11,119 nucleotides of DNA, from positions 1 through 11,119 of the forward strand of contig JAEZLD010000112.1 in NCBI GenBank assembly GCA_023415335.1, in the 5' to 3' direction. Origin of the DNA: Bacillota bacterium (GTDB lineage: Bacteria; Bacillota; Clostridia; Clostridiales; Caloramatoraceae). Below, one piece after another: positions 6,532 to 11,119 of this stretch. Both the position numbers and the translations under genes were made by a program. The notes below the pieces were generated by a model. The model had not been told where the DNA came from and made no database searches. It saw only the letters and a program-made list of their open reading frames with translations. Within the stretch, counting starts at the first letter, position 1. The number at the start of each line of letters is the position of its first letter.

Positions 6532-7232
6532 AAAAGCTTTTAAAGAACATATTTATACTAATAATGTTATCAGGCATAGTGGTAGGTGGGTTTTATACCT
6601 ATATGGGATATGGCATGTATAAATCAGCAATAAAGAAGACAAGCATAAGGGAAATGGCGGAGAGCATTAAATCTAGAGACAACTATGTATCTTTAGAAGA
6701 CCTTCCTAAAACGTATATAAAAGCTGTAATAGCCGTTGAGGACCACAGGTTTTACAATCATGGGACTATTGATTTCCTGGCTATAGGAAGGGCACTGTGG
6801 AATAATCTTAAAAGTTGGAGCCTTGTAGAAGGAGGAAGCACAATTACCCAGCAGCTAGCCAAGAATCTATATTTTACCCAGGAGAAGAAGGTAGAGCGTA
6901 AGGTGGCGGAGGTTTTCATGGGCAGGGATTTGGAACGTATCTATGGTAAGGATCAGGTTCTGGAGCTTTACGTTAATACAATATATTTTGGAAGCGGTTA
7001 TTACTGTGTTTATGATGCCAGCATGGGCTACTTTGGGGTAGAACCACAAAGAATGACTGATTACCAGTGTACAATCCTGGCAGGAATTCCTAATGCCCCG
7101 TCGGTGTATTCACTAAAAGAGAGCCCTGAGCTTGCCTCCAAGCGTCAGAAGCAGGTATTGAAGAACATGGTTAAGTATGGGTATATAACTGATGAAAAGT
7201 CTCAGGAGATATTAAAAAGTATAGACAATTAA
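6528..7232 (+). CDS. mgt: Monofunctional peptidoglycan glycosyltransferase (GT51)
   Basis: 234 residues; ATG 6528 follows AGGAGG with a 9-nt gap. Residues 5-27 form one membrane anchor and the rest is a family 51 glycosyltransferase on the outer face of the membrane, polymerising lipid II into glycan strands. Motifs in order: AVEDHRFYNHG at 69-79 with the first catalytic Glu71, GGSTITQQLAKNLYF at 102-116, RKVAE at 124-128, and LELYVNTIYFG at 145-155 with the second catalytic Glu146. The transpeptidase domain of class A penicillin-binding proteins is absent, so it cannot cross-link. The length matches monofunctional enzymes. It stands directly upstream of sigI-rsgI in the same direction. That pair has its own promoter, and a weak GAAA...TTTC hairpin (7254-7273) lies between, so readthrough is possible. 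Confidence 0.92.
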   Translation: MKKLLKNIFILIMLSGIVVGGFYTYMGYGMYKSAIKKTSIREMAESIKSRDNYVSLEDLPKTYIKAVIAVEDHRFYNHGTIDFLAIGRALWNNLKSWSLVEGGSTITQQLAKNLYFTQEKKVERKVAEVFMGRDLERIYGKDQVLELYVNTIYFGSGYYCVYDASMGYFGVEPQRMTDYQCTILAGIPNAPSVYSLKESPELASKRQKQVLKNMVKYGYITDEKSQEILKSIDN

Positions 7233-7293
7233 TATAAAAGTAAAACTCCATCAGAAACTGCCTGGGGGCTTTCATAAAAATATATGTAAAATA

Positions 7294-7321
7294 TTGACTT
7301 ATTACATTGAAAGCCTATAAT
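7294..7321 (+). promoter_or_regulatory. Sigma-A-type promoter of sigI-rsgI
   Basis: TTGACT (7294-7299) and a perfect TATAAT (7316-7321) are spaced 16 nt. The start near 7328 would leave only 5 nt before the ATG at 7333, which supports using the downstream ATG at 7357 for sigI. I saw no sequence resembling the B. subtilis sigma-I promoter (ACCCCC/CGAA) in this gap. Confidence 0.65.
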
Positions 7322-7356
7322 GATTCTAAGAAATGCTGTGGAAGGAAGAGGTTTCT

Positions 7357-8067
7357 ATGGAAGATAACCAGCTGGTTATGGAGGCGGCAAAGAATGAGGA
7401 GCTTTTTAATAAGCTTCTTGAGAAAAACGGAAGGTTTATCATTAAGTGTGCCTTTAAAACAACCAAAAGATACATAACTACCAGTGATGATGAGTGGTCC
7501 ATAGCATTGACTGCATTTTCTGATGCGGTATATTCCTTTAATGTTGAAAGAGGAAGCTTCCATAGATATGCAGAAAGGGTTATAGGTAACAGGCTTTTAG
7601 ACTATTACAGGTCACAGAGAAGGCATAGATGTGAGTGGTCTGTAAGTCCAGAGGCACTTGAAGGAGAAAGCGATTTTACAAAGGGTGAAAAGGCAGACAT
7701 ACCAGTGGATAAGGTTCTCGACAGATGCAGCAAGTCTGATATAGCTTATGAGATAGAGGCCGTAAGCTGTGAACTGAAAAGCTATGGAATTTCATTTTTG
7801 GATTTGGCTGAATGCTCTCCCAGGTCCCAGAAGACTAAGGCGGCGTGTAAAAAGGCAGTCAGGTCAATTCTGGAAACACCAGGATTGATTGAGGAAATAA
7901 GGCAATCAAAGCTGCTGCCAATAAAAAAAATACAAAATAATACGGGGCTACCCCGAAAATCATTAGAGCATCATCGTAAATATATAATAGCGGTGGTGGA
8001 GATACTCTCAGGAGAATATCCCTACCTGGCTGAGTATGTATCCTATATAAGAAAGGCAGGAGATTAG
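7357..8067 (+). CDS. sigI: RNA polymerase sigma factor SigI
   Basis: 236 residues from ATG 7357, chosen for GGAAGAGG (7344-7351) 5 nt upstream; an ATG 8 codons earlier has no such site. Residues about 20-90 are a sigma region 2, with DDEWSIALTAFSDAVYSF (44-61), GSFHRYAERVIGNRLLDYYR (66-85) and a basic SQRRHR, used for core binding and -10 recognition. Instead of a standard region 4, residues about 120-230 form the sigma-I-specific C-terminal domain. Its hallmark is a LPIKKIQ..TGLPRKSLEHHRKYIIA stretch (187-212) and YPYLAEYV (221-228), which recognises the -35. Sigma-I factors respond to heat or wall stress in Bacillus and to extracellular polysaccharides in cellulolytic Clostridia. The next gene, rsgI, starts 1 nt after the stop, and its product should hold SigI at the membrane. 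Confidence 0.93.
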   Translation: MEDNQLVMEAAKNEELFNKLLEKNGRFIIKCAFKTTKRYITTSDDEWSIALTAFSDAVYSFNVERGSFHRYAERVIGNRLLDYYRSQRRHRCEWSVSPEALEGESDFTKGEKADIPVDKVLDRCSKSDIAYEIEAVSCELKSYGISFLDLAECSPRSQKTKAACKKAVRSILETPGLIEEIRQSKLLPIKKIQNNTGLPRKSLEHHRKYIIAVVEILSGEYPYLAEYVSYIRKAGD

Positions 8068-8068
8068 T

Positions 8069-8950
8069 ATGAAGGGTATTATAACTGAAATACGGGGGGA
8101 CACGGCTGCCCTGCTTTCTGAAGAGGGATACATAGTTAAGGTTAAAAACAGAAGCTATGAAATCGGTCAGGAGGTAGAATTAGAAATGAAAAAGATGACG
8201 GGCTTTAGGAGAACAGGTATTGCCGCAGCAGCAGGACTGCTGATTGCAATGGGTGCCGGTACTGCAGCATACAGTATCCCTGTTGATTATGTAAGTCTGG
8301 ATGTAAATCCATCCATAGAGTACAAGGTTAATATGTTCGACAGGGTAATAGCGGTTAAAGGAGCTAATCAGGATGGTAAGGACATAATAGGCAGTATTCA
8401 AGAGAAAAACCTAAAAAACAAGGATATAAAAGAGGCAGTAGCTCTTACTGTAGATAAGATTGCAAAGGAGGGCTACCTGGATGAAGAAGAAAGCGGCATA
8501 GTAATAGCAACAACCAAGGGAGATGACAAGAACGAAAAGGAGCTGGAGACAGTAGCCCAGGAAGCCTGTCAGAAGAACCATTGTGAGCCACAGGTGCAGG
8601 TTGAAGGCATAGGCAAGGCAAGGGTAGACAGGGCAGCAACGTTTGAAATAACCCCTGGAAAGCTTAACCTGATAGAGAAGCTGAATGAAAGTAAAGGCAA
8701 TGATGAGCTGACAGACGATTTCATAAATGCCTGGAAGGATAAATCCGTAAAGGAAATAATGGCCGAAACTAAGGCCAATAGGAAGGCAGATAAGGAGCAG
8801 CCGAAGGAGAAGACCAACCAGAATAATGGCAACGACAAAGCCAACGGAAACAGCAACGGCAACGTTAACAAAAACAACAATAGTAAGGGCAACTCTGAAA
8901 ACAGCAATGGTAAGGGCAAATCCGAAAACAAAGGAAATAAAGATAATTAG
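8069..8950 (+). CDS. rsgI: Membrane anti-sigma-I factor RsgI with disordered tail
   Basis: 293 residues; ATG 8069 follows the sigI stop by 1 nt, with CAGGAG upstream inside sigI. Residues 1-45 are the cytoplasmic RsgI N-terminal domain (MKGIITEIRGDTAALLSEEG) that binds SigI. One membrane helix lies at about 47-68. The conserved outer domain begins at 72 with VSLDVNPSIEYKVNMFDRVI (75-94). In studied clostridial RsgI proteins the Asn-Pro bond of this DVNPS motif (here Asn80-Pro81) is self-cleaved during signalling. The outer domain contains a Cys167-x4-Cys172 pair and ends near 240. From about 246 to the end the sequence is low-complexity Asn, Gly, Lys, Ser and Glu, with no carbohydrate-binding module or enzyme domain. 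The signal is therefore more likely wall or mechanical stress than a polysaccharide, by analogy with B. subtilis RsgI; this is inference. Confidence 0.92.
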   Translation: MKGIITEIRGDTAALLSEEGYIVKVKNRSYEIGQEVELEMKKMTGFRRTGIAAAAGLLIAMGAGTAAYSIPVDYVSLDVNPSIEYKVNMFDRVIAVKGANQDGKDIIGSIQEKNLKNKDIKEAVALTVDKIAKEGYLDEEESGIVIATTKGDDKNEKELETVAQEACQKNHCEPQVQVEGIGKARVDRAATFEITPGKLNLIEKLNESKGNDELTDDFINAWKDKSVKEIMAETKANRKADKEQPKEKTNQNNGNDKANGNSNGNVNKNNNSKGNSENSNGKGKSENKGNKDN

Positions 8951-8964
8951 ACAGGTGATTATGA

Positions 8965-8994
8965 GGGGGAGGCTATGAACGCCTCTCCCTTTTT
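8965..8994 (+). terminator. Terminator of the sigI-rsgI operon
   Basis: GGGGGAGGC (8965-8973) pairs with GCCTCTCCC (8981-8989) over 9 bp with one G-U wobble, 7-nt loop, then TTTTT (8990-8994). It begins 15 nt after the rsgI stop codon and is a standard strong intrinsic terminator. Confidence 0.85.
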
Positions 8995-9138
8995 AGAAAC
9001 GTTTTGTGGGGCTAAGGCTCCAGAGTGCTCTGTCTTTGTGGATGCAAAGAGCTTCTAGACAGAGGTCTCCAATGGTTCCGCAATGAAAGCATAGAGGGCG
9101 GAATAATATATGACTATCGTAAGAGGGTAGTTAAGTAA
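8975..9138 (+). other. Interrupted open frames or structured RNA: possible gene debris
   Basis: This part of the rsgI-dipeptidase gap is less AT-rich than other spacers here. An ATG at 8975, in the terminator loop and following GAGGGGGAGG, opens 27 codons (MNASPFLETFCGAKAPEC...) to TAG 9056. A second frame, offset by one base, is open from 9016 to TAA 9136 and reads ...CKELLDRGLQWFRNESIEGG...YDYRKRVVK, which looks protein-like. Joined by one frameshift they would give about 54 residues of no known family. The same DNA also has inverted repeats: GGGGC/GCTCC (9008-9021), CTCTGTC/GACAGAG (about 9028-9064), TTCCGC/GCGGAA (about 9075-9102) and ACTATC/GGTAGT (about 9112-9131). Either a decayed gene or a structured RNA is possible; neither is established. 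Confidence 0.3.
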
Positions 9139-9186
9139 AGCTATAAAAGGGTCTGATTCGATTCCTTATGGAAATAAATAATAAAG

Positions 9187-9214
9187 GTTTCAAAAATAGC
9201 TGTCTTGTTATAAT
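9187..9214 (+). promoter_or_regulatory. Extended -10 promoter of the dipeptidase gene
   Basis: TGT-TATAAT (9206-9214) is a perfect extended -10 element. The -35 is weak (GTTTCA, 9187-9192, 16-nt spacing), as is usual when an extended -10 is present. The start would be near 9221, about 90 nt before ATG 9311. Confidence 0.5.
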
Positions 9215-9310
9215 ATTATTGTTAGAGGCTATTATTATATGATAAAAGCTATAGATTATTAAATACAAAAAAGCTATGAATATAAGTCTTATACTAAAGG
9301 AGTGGCAACT

Positions 9311-10270
9311 ATGAAATTTATTGACCTGCATTGTGATACGCTGATGGAATGTTATCTTAAGGGATGGAAGCTGAAAAAAAACCCTGGGCATATTGATATG
9401 GAGAAGCTACAAAAGGGACAGGCATTAGCTCAGATGTTTGCTATATTTATACCGACCCATGAGGGTGCAAAGAAGGATGGTATACAGGAAACACCATATG
9501 AGTACCTCAACTCCGTTTATAAGCTATATCTTAGGGAGATGGAAGAAAACAAGGACATTATCCTGCCTGCTTATGGCTACGAGGACATAATAAAAAATAA
9601 AGATGCAGGTAAAATCAGCTCCCTTCTCACCATTGAGGATGGGGTAGCTATAGATGATAAAATATCCAGGGTTGAGGAATTCTATAACATGGGAGTCAGG
9701 ATAATTGGATTAACCTGGAATTACGAGAACTGTCTGGGATATCCAAACAGTAGTCGTTGGTGGAGGATGAGGAAAGGACTAAAGCCCTTTGGCATAGAGG
9801 TTTTAGAAAAAATGAATGAGCTTGGGGTAATCGCGGACGTTTCTCATCTGTCTGAGGGAGGCTTCTGGGATGTGGTAAAACATAGCAAAAAACCGTTCAT
9901 TGCAACTCATTCCTGTGCAAGGGCTTTGTGCGGACATCCAAGAAATCTAAATGATAAACAGCTGAAGGCTGTTGGAGAAATGGGAGGAATTGTAGGAGTT
10001 AACTTCTGCTCAAACTTTCTTAAGGATTATAGTAAGAATACTCTAATAGATGATATTGTTAAGCATATGGAGTACATAAGCAAAAAAGCTGGAATTGAGG
10101 CTGTTGCCCTGGGCTCTGACTTTGATGGAATAAGATGTACTTTGGAGTTTGGCAACTATGAGGGAATGCCTTTAATTGAAAATGCTATGACCAGGTGCTT
10201 CACAGATGACCAGGTGGATATGATATGTAGTGGTAATGCCCTAAGGGTAATAAAGGACTGCATAAAGTAG
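9311..10270 (+). CDS. Zinc dipeptidase, peptidase family M19
   Basis: 319 residues from ATG 9311, preceded by AAAGGAG with a suitable gap; a GTG three codons earlier overlaps that site. The whole protein is one TIM-barrel metallopeptidase of the renal (membrane) dipeptidase family, with no signal peptide, so probably cytoplasmic. Metal ligands visible: DLHCDT (His7, Asp9), TIEDG with the bridging Glu109, ADVSHLS (His179) and ATHSCAR (His200). GSDFDG (268-273) supplies the conserved Asp270. By family it should split dipeptides and tolerate a D-residue at the C-terminal position. A role in peptide or wall-fragment turnover is possible but not shown by context. It has its own promoter, and the following gene starts 191 nt downstream. 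Confidence 0.93.
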   Translation: MKFIDLHCDTLMECYLKGWKLKKNPGHIDMEKLQKGQALAQMFAIFIPTHEGAKKDGIQETPYEYLNSVYKLYLREMEENKDIILPAYGYEDIIKNKDAGKISSLLTIEDGVAIDDKISRVEEFYNMGVRIIGLTWNYENCLGYPNSSRWWRMRKGLKPFGIEVLEKMNELGVIADVSHLSEGGFWDVVKHSKKPFIATHSCARALCGHPRNLNDKQLKAVGEMGGIVGVNFCSNFLKDYSKNTLIDDIVKHMEYISKKAGIEAVALGSDFDGIRCTLEFGNYEGMPLIENAMTRCFTDDQVDMICSGNALRVIKDCIK

Positions 10271-10301
10271 TAAATTAGGAAGAATTGAAGTGAACAGTAA
10301 T

Positions 10302-10400
10302 AAAGGAGGGTATTTGTATCCCCTATGGAACTAGTAGATGACTATTTCATACCTTTTATGAAAACAAATACTATAGCCCCCTGCCAATAAAGCCTGGCAG
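10302..10400 (+). other. Spacer with orphan ribosome binding site and hairpin
   Basis: Within the 191-nt gap a very strong AAAGGAGGG (10302-10310) has no properly spaced start codon. The nearest ATG (10325) is 14 nt away and opens 21 codons, MELVDDYFIPFMKTNTIAPCQ, ending at TAA 10390. A hairpin CTGCCA/TGGCAG (10381-10386/10395-10400) follows but has no T-run, so it is a poor terminator for the dipeptidase gene. A tiny peptide gene is possible but weakly supported. Confidence 0.3.
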
Positions 10401-10461
10401 TGTTAGGCGAATAACATTGGTTTTATATTTGTAAAGAATAGAAATAAAGGGAGAAATAAGC

Positions 10462-11119
10462 ATGAATATTTTTACACGCCCACCACAGCTTACAACGGCT
10501 GTAACAGACTTCTTAATAAGTATAGCAGCAGCAGATTTTATATTAAGGATGAAGAGTATTCATGAACCGCGAAAAAACCGCAGAGCTATGTGGGAGGCTT
10601 TCATGTGGATAATGCTTGTCTCTGGAGCCGGGGGCTTTTTAATACATGGCTTTAATATCTCAGCTCATGCTGTTGCTGTGTCATGGTTTCTCCTTGCACT
10701 TGCGATGTTTACCACTGCCTCAATGTTTGCAATGGTTGTTTTTTATGAGCTTTATGGGGATGAGAAGTTTAAGAAGGTATCTCTTATATTGGTTATATCA
10801 AATATATCTGGATATACTGCTATGCTTATAGCGTCATTATATACAAGTGAATATTTAAGGGTATTTGGAGTATATGCTGGCATATTGATTATAGTAAGCC
10901 TTTGCAGCCTGCTTTTTATTATAATAAAAAGAAAAAAACATTACTGTTGGTATCTTGTGGCAGGAGCAATTTTTCAGATAGCAGGTGGAATTATTGCAGC
11001 ATTACGTAGAGTACGATTTACTCTTATATGGGAGTTTGATTTTAACAGCATATATCACTTTGCAACTATTGCATCTATATTGTGCTTCCTGATGGCTTAC
11101 AAGGGCGGGGCTCAGTATT
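10462..11119 (+). CDS. Multi-pass membrane protein, 3' truncated by the window
   Basis: The frame starts at ATG 10462, preceded by AAGGGAG with an 8-nt gap, and stays open for 219 codons to the window edge. About seven hydrophobic segments are visible: roughly 10-30, 45-65, 70-95, 104-127, 132-155, 162-181 and 196-212. The loops Lys31-Arg41 and Lys156-Lys159 are basic, suggesting they face the cytoplasm. Possible functional residues in or near membrane segments are Asp16, Asp25, GGFLIHG with His62, and WEFDFNSIYHF (190-200) with Asp193, Asn195 and His199. The pattern of seven helices with intramembrane His and Asp recalls the ceramidase/PAQR-like (CREST) hydrolase group and some uncharacterised DUF membrane families. 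I cannot confirm either. No clear promoter was found, so it may be read through from the dipeptidase gene. Confidence 0.8.
   Translation, partial: MNIFTRPPQLTTAVTDFLISIAAADFILRMKSIHEPRKNRRAMWEAFMWIMLVSGAGGFLIHGFNISAHAVAVSWFLLALAMFTTASMFAMVVFYELYGDEKFKKVSLILVISNISGYTAMLIASLYTSEYLRVFGVYAGILIIVSLCSLLFIIIKRKKHYCWYLVAGAIFQIAGGIIAALRRVRFTLIWEFDFNSIYHFATIASILCFLMAYKGGAQY

Noticed and set aside
9131..9391. 86-codon minus-strand frame across the dipeptidase start
   Set aside because: It overlaps the dipeptidase promoter and coding start, has no ribosome binding site, and its residues look like antisense of AT-rich DNA.
10417..10444. TTGGTT/TAGAAA as a promoter for the last gene
   Set aside because: Its transcription start would fall inside the gene's ribosome binding site, so it could not give a translatable message.
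10646..10831. 61-codon plus-strand frame in the last region
   Set aside because: It lies out of frame within the longer membrane protein that starts at 10462 and stays open to the window end.

Overview
The window is AT-rich DNA with compact, mostly short operons, strong AGGAGG-type ribosome binding sites, frequent ATA/AGA/AGG codons and genes for a sigma-I/RsgI pair, a Bce-type ABC permease and a sortase-anchored surface protein. Together these point to a Gram-positive, low-GC anaerobe of the class Clostridia, possibly Lachnospiraceae. The family-level guess is inference. There are no tRNA or rRNA genes, no CRISPR array and no recognisable mobile element.

Layout. (1) 1-584 (+): 3' end of a Bce/FtsX-type ABC permease, ending at a bidirectional hairpin. 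(2) 668-1222 (-): small unknown membrane protein with its own promoter. (3) 1510-2154 (+): metallo-beta-lactamase-fold hydrolase, meeting at another hairpin (4) 2213-4156 (-): a secreted 5'-nucleotidase with a Cys-rich tail and a sortase motif. (5) 4525-5457 (-): XRE-type HTH regulator with a TPR-like C-terminal half, TTG start and a near-perfect promoter. (6) 5585-5893: no recognised gene, but a good plus-strand intrinsic terminator at 5834-5893 implies an unannotated plus-strand transcript. (7) 5885-6172 (-): 95-residue membrane protein. (8) 6487-8994 (+): a 14-codon leader ORF overlapping a monofunctional peptidoglycan glycosyltransferase gene, then sigI-rsgI with its own promoter and a strong terminator. 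(9) 8975-9138: stretch with several hairpins and interrupted open frames, either gene debris or structured RNA. (10) 9311-10270 (+): M19 zinc dipeptidase. (11) 10462-end (+): a seven-helix membrane protein cut by the window edge.

How the genes relate. The clearest functional group is the glycosyltransferase followed by sigI-rsgI. Sigma-I is held by the membrane anti-sigma factor RsgI and is linked in Bacillus to cell-wall homeostasis, so an adjacent wall-polymerising enzyme fits an envelope-stress role. That this particular enzyme belongs to the sigma-I regulon is inference. The nucleotidase and dipeptidase look like independent scavenging or degradation genes. I see no clear multi-gene novel defence or biosynthetic system. 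The most worthwhile unknowns are the implied small RNA at 5715-5893, the leader ORF of the glycosyltransferase, and the unidentified membrane proteins.
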